A stretch of DNA of 39,661 nt from Wohlfahrtiimonas sp. Lineage in GTDB: Bacteria > Pseudomonadota > Gammaproteobacteria > Cardiobacteriales > Wohlfahrtiimonadaceae. Positions 8,224-16,220 of the stretch are shown in pieces. The position numbers and the translations under genes were made by a program. The stretch covers positions 1-39,661 of the forward strand of contig JASLHB010000093.1 in the NCBI GenBank assembly GCA_030149965.1, in the 5' to 3' direction. The stretch's first letter is position 1, and the number at the start of each line of letters is the position of its first letter. The notes below the pieces were generated by a model. It did not search any database and was not told where the DNA came from. It saw only the letters and a program-made list of their open reading frames with translations.

Positions 8224-9183
8224 ATGGCTAACGTTAAAAATACTATGAGATCCCCTTCGAAAGTTGGGGATCGAATTTTCGATAATGTCGTTCGATTTTC
8301 AGGCGTTTTTGTTCTGATGTTATTGAGCGGCATTATTATTTCGTTGATGATTGCATCATGGCCGAGCATTAAAGAGTTTGGCTTGCCATTTTTGTGGGAT
8401 AAGAATTGGGATCCGCCAATGGATGAATACGGTGCTTTAGTACCGATTTATGGCACGATCATTACTTCTGTGATTGCGTTGGTGATTGCTGTGCCAGTCA
8501 GCTTTGGAATCGCATTCTTTTTAACAGAATTATCGCCTGTTTGGCTAAGAAGACCGCTTGGCATTGCCATTGAATTATTGGCGGCGATTCCAAGTATTGT
8601 TTACGGAATGTGGGGCTTATTTGTATTTGCACCGATCTTTGCAGAATATTTCCAAATGCCCGTTTCAGAAGTATTCGCCAGCATTCCAATCTTAAACATC
8701 TTCTTCACTGGCCCGGCTTTCGGAATTGGTTTATTGGCTGCAGGTTTTATATTGGCGATCATGATCATTCCGTACATTACATCAGTGATGCGCGATGTAT
8801 TTGAACAAACGCCAACCTTAATGAAAGAAGCAGCTTACGGCATTGGCTGCACTACATGGGAATGTATTCGCTACATCGTTTTACCTTATACAAAAAATGG
8901 TGTGATTGGCGGAATCATGCTTGGCTTAGGGCGCGCATTGGGTGAAACAATGGCGGTAACATTCATCATTGGTAATACATATCAATTGGATAGTTTATCG
9001 CTCTTCATGCCGGGGAACAGTATTACATCAGCATTGGCGAATGAGTTTGCAGAAGCGGAAGCAGGATTACATTCAGCAGCCTTGATGGAATTAGGATTAA
9101 TCTTATTCGTGATTACGTTCATTGTTTTGGCATTATCTAAATTAATGCTATTGCGTTTAAGTCAAAAAGAGGGGAATCGCTAA
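8224..9183 (+). CDS. pstC: Phosphate ABC transporter permease PstC
   Basis: One of two transmembrane subunits of the Pst importer. It has 319 residues, the same as E. coli PstC, and six hydrophobic segments. The first periplasmic loop includes WDKNWDPPMDEYGALVPIYGT, and the cytoplasmic EAA-type loop is KEAAYGIGCTTWECIRYIVLPY, followed by GRALGETMAVTF. Its stop codon overlaps the start of pstA by one base, so the two are translationally coupled. The ribosome site AGGAAA is about 12 bases from the ATG, longer than usual. Confidence 0.96.
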   Translation: MANVKNTMRSPSKVGDRIFDNVVRFSGVFVLMLLSGIIISLMIASWPSIKEFGLPFLWDKNWDPPMDEYGALVPIYGTIITSVIALVIAVPVSFGIAFFLTELSPVWLRRPLGIAIELLAAIPSIVYGMWGLFVFAPIFAEYFQMPVSEVFASIPILNIFFTGPAFGIGLLAAGFILAIMIIPYITSVMRDVFEQTPTLMKEAAYGIGCTTWECIRYIVLPYTKNGVIGGIMLGLGRALGETMAVTFIIGNTYQLDSLSLFMPGNSITSALANEFAEAEAGLHSAALMELGLILFVITFIVLALSKLMLLRLSQKEGNR

Positions 9184-10043
9184 TGAGAGATGAAGCAATG
9201 GCAGCTCGTCTACAGGCGAAGCGCCGTTTTAAAAACAGGATCGCTGTGATGATTTCAATGATGGCGGTGATCTTTGGACTTATTTGGTTGGCATGGATTT
9301 TATATTCCACAGTCACCAAAGGAATCGGCGGATTATCTTGGTCTGTATTCACAGAAATGACGCCGCCGCCGAATACAGCGGGCGGAGGTTTAGCTAATGC
9401 GATGATGGGCAGCTTCTTGATGATTACATTTGCAACATTCATTGGAACGCCATTAGGAATCTTATCGGGCATTTATTTGGCGGAATATGGTCGTAAAAAC
9501 TGGTTAGCGAGCGTGATTCGATTCATCAATGATGTATTGTTATCAGCGCCATCTATTATTATTGGCTTGTTCGTTTATATGATTATGATTGTGCCAATGG
9601 GACATTTCTCAGGTTGGGCAGGGATTGCAGCATTGGCGCTGATTCAGTTACCGATCATTGTGCGCACAACGGAGAATATGCTGTTATTAGTGCCGAATAA
9701 TTTACGTGAAGCTGCATATGCTCTTGGAACGCCTAGATGGCGAATGATTCTGCGCATTACGCTGAAAGCATCGATTTCTGGCATTGTTACGGGCGTTCTA
9801 TTAGCGATTGCTCGTATTGCAGGGGAAACAGCACCATTATTATTCACAGCATTGTCGAATCAATTCTGGAGCACAGATTTAAATGCACCGATTGCCAACT
9901 TGCCAGTCACAATCTTTAAGTTTGCGATGAGCCCATTTAAAGAATGGCAGGAATTAGCTTGGGCGGGCGTGTTATTGATCACATTATTTGTTCTTTTCTT
10001 AAATATCTTGGCGCGTGTTTTGTTCAGCCAGAAAAAAGGGTAA
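9183..10043 (+). CDS. pstA: Phosphate ABC transporter permease PstA
   Basis: Second permease subunit, which pairs with PstC to form the channel. The 286 residues carry a basic N-terminal cytoplasmic tail, six membrane segments, the conserved FTEMTPPPNTAGGGLANA loop, and the EAA loop REAAYALGTPRWRMI followed by RIAGETAPLLFTA. ATG 9183 overlaps the pstC stop; ATG 9198 is a possible alternative. The gene ends 4 bases before pstB. Confidence 0.96.
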   Translation: MRDEAMAARLQAKRRFKNRIAVMISMMAVIFGLIWLAWILYSTVTKGIGGLSWSVFTEMTPPPNTAGGGLANAMMGSFLMITFATFIGTPLGILSGIYLAEYGRKNWLASVIRFINDVLLSAPSIIIGLFVYMIMIVPMGHFSGWAGIAALALIQLPIIVRTTENMLLLVPNNLREAAYALGTPRWRMILRITLKASISGIVTGVLLAIARIAGETAPLLFTALSNQFWSTDLNAPIANLPVTIFKFAMSPFKEWQELAWAGVLLITLFVLFLNILARVLFSQKKG

Positions 10044-10047
10044 AACC

Positions 10048-10818
10048 ATGACGGAAACCAACATCAATTCTAAAATTGAAGTGAAAAATTTAAACTTTTA
10101 TTACCAAAAGTTTCATGCTCTGAAAGATATTTCCATCAATATTCAAGAAAATGCAGTCACAGCATTCATTGGTCCATCAGGTTGCGGTAAATCAACGTTA
10201 TTGCGCACAATGAATAAAATGTATGAGTTATATCCAGAGCAACATGCGGAAGGTGAAATTCTGTTGAATGGACAAAATATTTTAACGGATAAGCGCGATG
10301 TTTCATTATTGCGCGCGCAAGTTGGGATGGTTTTCCAGAAACCAACGCCATTTCCAATGTCGATTTATGACAACATTGCTTTTGGTATTAAGCAATTTGA
10401 GAAGTTATCCCGCGTGGAAATGGACGAGCGCGTGGAATGGGCATTAACAAAAGCGGCGCTGTGGAACGAAGTGAAAGATAAAATTCATCAAAGCGGAAAT
10501 AGTTTATCAGGCGGACAGCAGCAGAGATTATGTATTGCGCGTGGCATTGCGATTAAGCCAGAAGTGTTATTACTTGATGAACCTTGTTCGGCGCTTGATC
10601 CCATTTCAACTGGGCGAATTGAAGAGTTGATCTGCGAATTAAAATCTACTTATACAGTTGTAATCGTTACGCACAACATGCAACAAGCAGCGCGCTGCTC
10701 AGATTACACAGCATTCATGTATTTGGGCGAATTGGTGGAATTTGGTAAAACAGATGATATTTTCACCGCGCCTGTGAAGAAGCAAACAGAAGATTACATC
10801 ACTGGACGATACGGTTAA
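10048..10818 (+). CDS. pstB: Phosphate ABC transporter ATP-binding protein PstB
   Basis: ATPase subunit of the Pst importer, on the cytoplasmic face. Walker A is GPSGCGKST (residues 42-50), the ABC signature is LSGGQQQR, and Walker B is LLLDEPCSALDP followed by the H-loop His in VTHNM. Length 256 (E. coli 257). The ATG at 10048, with AAAAGGG just upstream, is chosen; the frame is open farther back into pstA (to 10015), but those codons overlap pstA and do not resemble PstB. Confidence 0.96.
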   Translation: MTETNINSKIEVKNLNFYYQKFHALKDISINIQENAVTAFIGPSGCGKSTLLRTMNKMYELYPEQHAEGEILLNGQNILTDKRDVSLLRAQVGMVFQKPTPFPMSIYDNIAFGIKQFEKLSRVEMDERVEWALTKAALWNEVKDKIHQSGNSLSGGQQQRLCIARGIAIKPEVLLLDEPCSALDPISTGRIEELICELKSTYTVVIVTHNMQQAARCSDYTAFMYLGELVEFGKTDDIFTAPVKKQTEDYITGRYG

Positions 10819-10828
10819 GGAGAACACA

Positions 10829-11548
10829 ATGGATTACTTAGGCAAACATATTTCTGGGCAATACGATGTGGATTTGGCACATATTCGTAAAGAAGTGATG
10901 ACGATGGGCGGATTGGTTGAAAGGCAGTTCAGCGATGCGATTAGCACATTGCTTGTTCATGATGTTGAGCTGGCAGAATTGGTGATCAAAGGCGATCAAA
11001 AAGTGAATCAGATGGAAGTGGAAATTGATGAAGCTTGCGTTAAAATCATTGCAAAACGTCAGCCAACGGCCAGTGATTTACGATTGGTGATGGTGATCAT
11101 AAAAGTAATTTCTGAATTGGAACGAATTGGTGATTCAGCGCGAGCAATTTGTCAGATCGCTAAGCAAGATTTCACATCGGAGCAGCTGAGTTTATTAACG
11201 TCGCTTGAATCCATGGGCAATAATGTGGTGAAAATGCTCCATGATGTTTTGGATGCATTTACGCGCATGGATATGGATATGGCATTGAAGGTTTATCAAG
11301 AAGATAAACGCATTGCGCAGAATTACGATCTCGTCATTAGGCAAATGATGACGTTCATGATGGAAGATCCTCGCTCAATCCCGAACATATTGATTGCACT
11401 CAATTGTGCTCGCTCAATTATGCGCGTGAGTTCACGTTGTCAAAATATCAGTGAATTGATCTTCTATTTCGTGAAAGGGCAGGATTTTCGACACGTTGGC
11501 GATGATGTGATTGAGAGTTTATTGGCTGAGAGAAATCAAAAAAATTAA
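10829..11548 (+). CDS. phoU: Phosphate signalling protein PhoU
   Basis: Cytosolic helical protein that couples the Pst transporter to PhoR and keeps the regulon off when phosphate is plentiful. It has 239 residues in two three-helix PhoU repeats (about 20-110 and 120-220), with family motifs such as LERIGDSA and ASDLRLVM; the second repeat has MRVSSRCQNISE. An AAGGAG ribosome site lies in the 10 bases after pstB. It is the last gene of the pst operon, and no obvious terminator follows it before the FNR-type promoter at 11594. Confidence 0.95.
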   Translation: MDYLGKHISGQYDVDLAHIRKEVMTMGGLVERQFSDAISTLLVHDVELAELVIKGDQKVNQMEVEIDEACVKIIAKRQPTASDLRLVMVIIKVISELERIGDSARAICQIAKQDFTSEQLSLLTSLESMGNNVVKMLHDVLDAFTRMDMDMALKVYQEDKRIAQNYDLVIRQMMTFMMEDPRSIPNILIALNCARSIMRVSSRCQNISELIFYFVKGQDFRHVGDDVIESLLAERNQKN

Positions 11549-11593
11549 TAAAAAAATATTTATTAAAACAATTATGGCAAAACATTAACGCAT

Positions 11594-11634
11594 TTGATTA
11601 TTATCAATGAGGCTTTCCATCGCTGGGCTATACT
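11594..11634 (+). promoter_or_regulatory. Class II FNR-type promoter
   Basis: TTGAT-TATT-ATCAA (11594-11607) is an exact match to the FNR/ANR consensus. A TATACT -10 lies at 11629-11634. A start near 11641-11642 would put the FNR site at about -41, where FNR activates by replacing the -35 contact. The next gene downstream is the 43-codon ORF at 11680. Confidence 0.7.
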
Positions 11635-11679
11635 GAGCTCAGTAGTTCCTGCATAAAGTTTATTCATAAGGGGGAAAAG

Positions 11680-11811
11680 ATGGGTTGGTTAACAGCGCCA
11701 GTATTGTTCAGTTTTGTCGGTGTTGCATTCATTATTGGAATGGCATCGTGGTTTACTTGGTTTTTTATCAGCAAAATGAAAGAACAAGAGCAACAAGAAG
11801 CTAAAAAATAA
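11680..11811 (+). CDS. Orphan 43-aa single-span membrane peptide, FNR-type promoter
   Basis: A 43-codon ORF with a strong purine-rich ribosome site (AAGGGGG) 5-6 bases before ATG. The peptide starts MGWLTAPVLF, has one hydrophobic span of about 24 residues including FIIGMASWFTWFFI, and ends with a charged KMKEQEQQEAKK tail. A perfect FNR box with a matching -10 lies upstream. By shape it resembles small subunits of respiratory complexes (for example CcoM, CcoQ or CydX types), but I see no sequence match to any of them and no oxidase gene nearby. The function is unknown. Confidence 0.7.
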   Translation: MGWLTAPVLFSFVGVAFIIGMASWFTWFFISKMKEQEQQEAKK

Positions 11812-11820
11812 TCATTAAAT

Positions 11821-12471
11821 TTATGAAATATTATCAAAATGATTAGTTTTGATAAATTCTAAGCATTTTTGTGCTGCTAAATTAGAGAATATCAGTCCTG
11901 TATGGCTAATGGGAATGATGGTGTGATCTGTCATTCCTTTTATTTTTGTTTCATCTATTGTGACTGTTCCATCTGTTGGGATTTTCTTACCAGGCGCAAA
12001 CAGAACTCGTGCACCGATTGTAGATTTTCCTGCGATAGAACCCAATGAAATATTAGAAAATTGCCATTCATTATTTTCTTTTGGCAATAGAATTTCTAGG
12101 CTTTTTCCCACAATGCTATCCAAATGATATTGCTGCATAAACGTTAATATAGAAGCACCTTGCCACGGCGTGCCCATTGAAATAACTTTTTGTACTTTTT
12201 GTTCGGGATTTTGTAAAGAAGCGAGAGCTTTTTGTACCAATAATCCACCTAAACTATGGCATATTATAATACTTGGTTCATTGAATGACTCAATGAGTAG
12301 TCTCAATTGTTCAGCGCCTTTTTCTGGCGCATCACGTACTGTACGATAAGAAAAAATTGTGTTTGTGTACCCATGCTCTTTTAGGAAATTACGGAGCTTG
12401 ACCATCACAACGCCTGACATAAATAGCCCATGAACCAGTATGATATTTTTTGCTTGATTATCTTTAGTCAT
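11821..12471 (-). CDS. Alpha/beta hydrolase, PGAP1/lipase-like
   Basis: Protein of 216 residues with an alpha/beta hydrolase core: the oxyanion HG in ILVHGLFMSG, the nucleophile elbow ICHSLGG (Ser73) and a late His in PISHTG (His190), with Asp167 a possible acid. MGTPWQGA after the nucleophile is typical of lipase/PGAP1-like esterases. No signal peptide is visible from the ATG at 12471. The frame extends to a TTG at 12543, but those 24 codons look like untranslated sequence. The ribosome site is weak. The substrate is unknown. Confidence 0.7.
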   Translation of the reverse strand: MTKDNQAKNIILVHGLFMSGVVMVKLRNFLKEHGYTNTIFSYRTVRDAPEKGAEQLRLLIESFNEPSIIICHSLGGLLVQKALASLQNPEQKVQKVISMGTPWQGASILTFMQQYHLDSIVGKSLEILLPKENNEWQFSNISLGSIAGKSTIGARVLFAPGKKIPTDGTVTIDETKIKGMTDHTIIPISHTGLIFSNLAAQKCLEFIKTNHFDNIS

Positions 12472-12570
12472 AAAAGCACCGTTAATCGAAAAGAATGTGA
12501 CATAATATCTAAGGACATTAAAATGTAAATATAATAATGACAAACATTAGTCTTTAAATAAAATAAATTA

Positions 12571-12600
12571 TTGTAAACTTATATTAAGTTAAATTATAAT
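12571..12600 (+). promoter_or_regulatory. Probable sigma-70 promoter of the pirin-like gene
   Basis: TTGTAA (12571-12576), 18-base spacer, perfect TATAAT (12595-12600). The spacer holds a small inverted repeat, AACTT-ATATT-AAGTT. It implies a leader of about 80 bases. Confidence 0.6.
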
Positions 12601-12686
12601 AAAGACCGTGAAGGTTAATTAAATAAATATTACTTAGAATCTTTGGGACAAAAGAATAAGCAAAAAAATTATAAAGAGAGGGCGCA

Positions 12687-13451
12687 ATGAAAACAGATAC
12701 TGTATATAGATTTGATGAACTGAATGTCGGCGAAAGAGGTGTTTTAACAAGCCATCGACTGTTTTCTCATGGTGATTATTATGATCCTGAGCGGATTCAA
12801 TTTGGTATATTGCGTTTATTGAATAGCAATTATTATACTGGGCCAGGGCGATTTGGTCAGCAGTATCATAGTGATTTAGAAGTGATTTTAATTCCTTTGA
12901 CTGGTGCGATTGAATACACAGATAGCAAAGCAAATTGTTGCATTGTTGAGAAGGAAAGCTTCATTATTATCAGCGCAGGATCTGGTATTCATTATGCAAT
13001 TAATAGTGCATCACCGCGGGAAGAAGTGAATTATTTGAAAATTTGGTTATTACCAAGAAAACGTGGCACAACGCCAAAACATTATCTTCAATCTGTTGAT
13101 ATGGATATGGTGGATAATAATTTTCATTATGTGATTGTACCCGATTCAGTTTCAAGTAATGCTGCGCCAATCAGTCAAGATGTTTGGATGGCAGTAACCC
13201 AGATTGATCCTAAAACAAAAATGACATATCACAGAAAAAATTCAGATAATGGTTTGTTTTTACGTGTGTGTTTTGGAGAAATCAAAGTGCGTGGGCATAA
13301 ATTATCCGAAGGTGATTGTATTGCATTTGATGATAAAAATGATTTAGTGATTGAAGGTTTGAAAAAGAACCGCTTTCTTTTATTAGAGATTCCGATGAAC
13401 GTTACATTATATGATTCGGAAGAATCGATTACGATTCCTCCGAAAATGTAA
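12687..13451 (+). CDS. Pirin-like bicupin protein (YhaK/YhhW type)
   Basis: Protein of 254 residues built as two cupin barrels. The N-terminal half has QYHSDLEVILIPLTGAIEYTDS and SAGSGIHYAIN, the pirin-type metal-binding arrangement; it ends with the linker KIWLLPRKRGTTP, the equivalent of the pirin motif .QLWI.......P. The C-terminal half has the second beta-sandwich. Some pirins act as quercetin dioxygenases or redox sensors; the substrate here is unknown. The ribosome site is AGAGAGGG. The gene is followed by a terminator that overlaps the convergent gene. Confidence 0.75.
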   Translation: MKTDTVYRFDELNVGERGVLTSHRLFSHGDYYDPERIQFGILRLLNSNYYTGPGRFGQQYHSDLEVILIPLTGAIEYTDSKANCCIVEKESFIIISAGSGIHYAINSASPREEVNYLKIWLLPRKRGTTPKHYLQSVDMDMVDNNFHYVIVPDSVSSNAAPISQDVWMAVTQIDPKTKMTYHRKNSDNGLFLRVCFGEIKVRGHKLSEGDCIAFDDKNDLVIEGLKKNRFLLLEIPMNVTLYDSEESITIPPKM

Positions 13452-13480
13452 CACGATTAATTTTCATGCTCCTCTATTTT

Positions 13481-13507
13481 GCCCGATCTATGATTGGGCT
13501 TTTTTTG
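13481..13507 (+). terminator. Terminator of the pirin-like gene
   Basis: GCCCGATC (13481-13488), loop TAT, GATTGGGC (13492-13499), then seven T. It overlaps the stop codon and last codons of the convergent DMT transporter gene. Confidence 0.85.
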
Positions 13508-14327
13508 GCGATTTTGCCACCCACAATGAGAGTAAAATAACAGTAGAGCCAATAGTGAATTCAACAGGCATATCAATGATTCCACCAAATAGGATGTTGA
13601 TAATAATACCTAATGGAATTAACAAGTTATTCATCACAGATAAAGTTGCAGGAGATACTTTTGTCGCACCTTGTAACCAGAAATATTGTCCAAGGCCAGT
13701 TGCTAAGAATCCTACATAGAACAACGACAACAAAGTGCTAGTTTGCACTGTAAATTTCGTTGTGCCCAAGAATAACCACGTTGGAAATACAATGACAAAT
13801 GCACCTGCAAAGAACCAAAAGAAATTGCGATAATTTTTAGAAGATTTAACTTGTGTACGTTGATAATAAGTTTGACCAAATGCAAAGACAAAGTTAGCAA
13901 TTTGCATTAAAACAAAGCCAATCACAAAGGATTGTGAAATTGCTTGATAGCGAATAATACCAGCGCCAATTACTGCAAGGAACGCTGCTGCAAATGCGCG
14001 CGTTGCGAAACGTTTTTCAAAGAAGCTATGGATCATCACAATATAAATCGGCGTTGTGATGGAGAAGAGCAGAACTTCTATGACTGTAATATATTGAAAT
14101 GATTGATATAAAAATATATAGGTTAAACCAAATTGGCAAGCGCCACAGATCATGAGTTGTTTAATTTCTTTGCAAGCTGTCTTACGTACAAATGGCAAGA
14201 AAATGAGAATGCCGCACATAATACGAATTAATACAGCTAAATAAGGATCAACATAAGGCGAAATGAATAAGCCAATGAGGGAAAATGATAACGACCAAAT
14301 AATTGATATTAATGATAATTCTAACAT
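13488..14327 (-). CDS. EamA/DMT-family transporter
   Basis: Inner-membrane protein of 279 residues with ten hydrophobic segments arranged as two EamA repeats (about 1-130 and 140-275), the drug/metabolite transporter superfamily fold. The first helix, ISIIWSLSFSLIG, and the late VSPATLSVMNNLLIPLGIIIN are typical. Members export amino acids or other metabolites; the substrate cannot be told. It is a single gene, convergent with the pirin-like gene and divergent from murJ. The ribosome site is weak (GAAG). Confidence 0.8.
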   Translation of the reverse strand: MLELSLISIIWSLSFSLIGLFISPYVDPYLAVLIRIMCGILIFLPFVRKTACKEIKQLMICGACQFGLTYIFLYQSFQYITVIEVLLFSITTPIYIVMIHSFFEKRFATRAFAAAFLAVIGAGIIRYQAISQSFVIGFVLMQIANFVFAFGQTYYQRTQVKSSKNYRNFFWFFAGAFVIVFPTWLFLGTTKFTVQTSTLLSLFYVGFLATGLGQYFWLQGATKVSPATLSVMNNLLIPLGIIINILFGGIIDMPVEFTIGSTVILLSLWVAKSPKKAQS

Positions 14328-14404
14328 ACGTAAACTTCAATTTTAAAATAAAGTATACATAATACTGGTGGAGCAGTGAAAAAGCTAATTTTTTGATTGT
14401 ATCT

Positions 14405-14413
14405 TGCTATAAT
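14405..14413 (+). promoter_or_regulatory. Extended -10 promoter of murJ
   Basis: TGC-TATAAT, an extended -10 element with no clear -35, 29 bases before ATG 14442. It rules out the upstream TTG at 14397 as the start codon, because that lies before the promoter. Confidence 0.65.
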
Positions 14414-14441
14414 TTGCCCTTTGATTCTCGGCAAGACGAAC

Positions 14442-16004
14442 ATGGCAGAAAATGCTCAAAAGACAAATAAGAAAGGGCTTTTAGGCTCATTATTCACAAT
14501 CAGTGCCTTGACGCTTGTTTCGCGCATTTTAGGTTTAATTCGCGACATGGTATTCGCAAGTTATTTTGGTGCAACTGCAATGATGGATGCATTCAATGTT
14601 GCTTTTAGAATTCCCAATCTTTTTCGTAGATTTTTTGGTGAAGGTGCATTTAACCAATCATTTGTGCCAGTATTCAGTGAATATTATGAGAAAAAACGTG
14701 ATCAGTTGCCACTATTCATAGCAGAAGTTTCCGGTTCTTTGGGCATTGTATTATTGGGCATAACTGTTTTAGGTGTATTTTTTGCACCAGAATTGGTGCT
14801 GGTATTTGCCAGCGGATTCAAAAGTGATCCTGAAAAATTTGCACTCACAGCTGAATTAGTACGCATCATGATTCCGTATGTATTTTTGATTTGTATGCTG
14901 GCGATGTATTCGAGTGTTTTAAATTCTTTAGATCGTTTTGCATTGCCTGCATTATTGCCAAGTTTATTGAATATAGCGTTAATTATTGGTGCATTTTTCA
15001 GTGTACAATTTTTACAAATTCCGATTTTGGGTCTGGGATATGCTGTGATCATTGCTGGTGTGATTCAATGCTTCATAGTGATGTACAGTGTTCGCCAACA
15101 AAAATTATTAACGCATGTACCAAAAGTTGATTTTGGTGCGCCGGGCGTTAAACAAGTAATTGTATTAATGATTCCTGCATTGATTGGATCATCTAGTAGT
15201 CAAATTAATATTTTAATCAATACACAGTTGGCTTCTCGTTTGGAAACAGGAAGCGTAACATGGCTGTATTATTCGGATCGATTGGTTGAGTTTGCTTTGG
15301 GCACTGTTGCGGTTGCTTTGGGTACAGTTGTTTTGCCAAAATTATCTCGTTTGAATGCATCGAATGATCAAGAAGGTTTTGAGAAAACAGTGAATTGGGG
15401 CATTCGCTTAGCATTAGTTTTAGGGATTCCATCCAGTATTGGTTTAATTTTATTGGCAGAGCCTTTATTGGCATTACTCTTTATGCGCGGTGCGTTTACT
15501 TATAATGATGTCTTAATGTCCGCAAAAAGCTTAGTGACATATGGCACAAGCATTGCCGCATATTTCTTAATTAAGATTTTGGCACCTGTTTATTATTCAA
15601 GGCAAGATACGAAAACACCATTAAAATTCGGTTTGGTTTCCATTGGTGTAAATATCGTATTGCAGTTCATATTAGTGAAGTATTACGCGCATGCAGGTTT
15701 AGCATTATCAACATCTATAGCTGCTTGGGTGAATGCAATATTATTAATGTTAGGCTTACATTATTTAGGTATTTATAGATTAAACCGTTTAATGACAGGG
15801 AAATTGTGGGTTGTGATTCCTGCAAATATTTTGCTAGCAGGATTCTTATATTGGGTCAGCCAATATGGTGATTTCTGGATTCATTCATCTTTGTGGTTAC
15901 GTTTAGTTGGATTAATGGCTGTGGTGATGGTGGCTGTCATTGGTTACTTTGCTTGCTTACAAGTTTTAGGTTTCTCATTGAAACAATTCAGAAAAGTGTC
16001 ATAA
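14442..16004 (+). CDS. murJ: Lipid II flippase MurJ
   Basis: Essential inner-membrane MOP-superfamily flippase that moves lipid II to the periplasmic face for peptidoglycan synthesis. It has 520 residues and about 14 membrane segments. N-terminal family motifs include LVSRILGLIRDMV, DAFNVAFRIPNLFRR and GEGAFNQSFVP, all matching E. coli MurJ (511 aa). The start at ATG 14442 is set by the extended -10 promoter at 14405. It is the only gene in its unit; the nearest downstream terminator belongs to the candidate small RNA. Confidence 0.95.
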   Translation: MAENAQKTNKKGLLGSLFTISALTLVSRILGLIRDMVFASYFGATAMMDAFNVAFRIPNLFRRFFGEGAFNQSFVPVFSEYYEKKRDQLPLFIAEVSGSLGIVLLGITVLGVFFAPELVLVFASGFKSDPEKFALTAELVRIMIPYVFLICMLAMYSSVLNSLDRFALPALLPSLLNIALIIGAFFSVQFLQIPILGLGYAVIIAGVIQCFIVMYSVRQQKLLTHVPKVDFGAPGVKQVIVLMIPALIGSSSSQINILINTQLASRLETGSVTWLYYSDRLVEFALGTVAVALGTVVLPKLSRLNASNDQEGFEKTVNWGIRLALVLGIPSSIGLILLAEPLLALLFMRGAFTYNDVLMSAKSLVTYGTSIAAYFLIKILAPVYYSRQDTKTPLKFGLVSIGVNIVLQFILVKYYAHAGLALSTSIAAWVNAILLMLGLHYLGIYRLNRLMTGKLWVVIPANILLAGFLYWVSQYGDFWIHSSLWLRLVGLMAVVMVAVIGYFACLQVLGFSLKQFRKVS

Positions 16005-16009
16005 AATCT

Positions 16010-16049
16010 TTGATCGAAATCAATTTGTAATGTTTTGTATATTTATTAT
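16010..16049 (+). promoter_or_regulatory. FNR box and -10 ahead of a candidate small RNA
   Basis: TTGAT-CGAA-ATCAA (16010-16023) is an exact FNR/ANR consensus, starting 6 bases after the murJ stop. TATTAT at 16044-16049 can act as the -10. The distance from box centre to -10 is within one base of that seen for the FNR-type promoter at 11594. Confidence 0.6.
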
Positions 16050-16147
16050 TCCAATGTAAAGTTTTTGATTGTAATTATTATGATAGAAAGTTATGATTGC
16101 CACTCTTCCTCGTAGAGGAAGCAAAACAAACAAGATTGGAATAATAA
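16043..16147. repeat. 13-bp perfect inverted repeat flanking 79 bases
   Basis: TTATTATTCCAAT (16043-16055) and its exact complement ATTGGAATAATAA (16135-16147). A second inverted pair, ATTATTATG (16074-16082) and CATAATAAT (16158-16166), crosses it. The left arm overlaps the putative -10 of the small RNA, so the outer pair may act in DNA or belong to a longer transcript from murJ. The A/T-rich composition makes part of this likely by chance. Confidence 0.4.
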
Positions 16148-16194
16148 TAGTTAAAAACATAATAATAATGAATAGCGCCGAAAGGCGCTTTTTC
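16056..16194 (+). ncRNA. Candidate FNR-controlled small RNA
   Basis: The intergenic stretch between murJ and comM behaves like a transcription unit without a convincing protein: an FNR-type promoter at its start, about 139 bases of A/U-rich sequence, a compact hairpin CTTCCTC-GTA-GAGGAAG (16105-16121), and a strong rho-independent terminator at its end. The CUUCCUC stretch is complementary to Shine-Dalgarno sequence. FNR-driven small RNAs (E. coli FnrS, Neisseria AniS) and the ANR-driven Pseudomonas PhrS are known, but I see no sequence identity to them. The exact 5' end is inferred from the -10. Confidence 0.5.
16174..16194 (+). terminator. Terminator of the candidate small RNA / murJ
   Basis: AGCGCC (16174-16179), GAAA loop, GGCGCT (16184-16189), then a T run. 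Confidence 0.9.
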
Positions 16195-16220
16195 TTTGTA
16201 AGTTTGGCACTGAAATGATA

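Noticed and set aside
11594..11607. Reading this dyad as a Fur box (ATTATC elements)
   Set aside because: Only one half fits the Fur 7-1-7 pattern, whereas it matches the FNR consensus at all ten specified bases with correct promoter spacing.
12472..12543. N-terminal extension of the alpha/beta hydrolase from a TTG
   Set aside because: No ribosome site, and the codons do not look like a signal peptide or part of the hydrolase fold.
16093..16218. A 41-codon ATG frame inside the candidate small RNA
   Set aside because: It reads straight through the terminator hairpin, is dominated by Ile/Lys codons from A/T repeats and has only a weak ribosome site, so it is unlikely to be translated.
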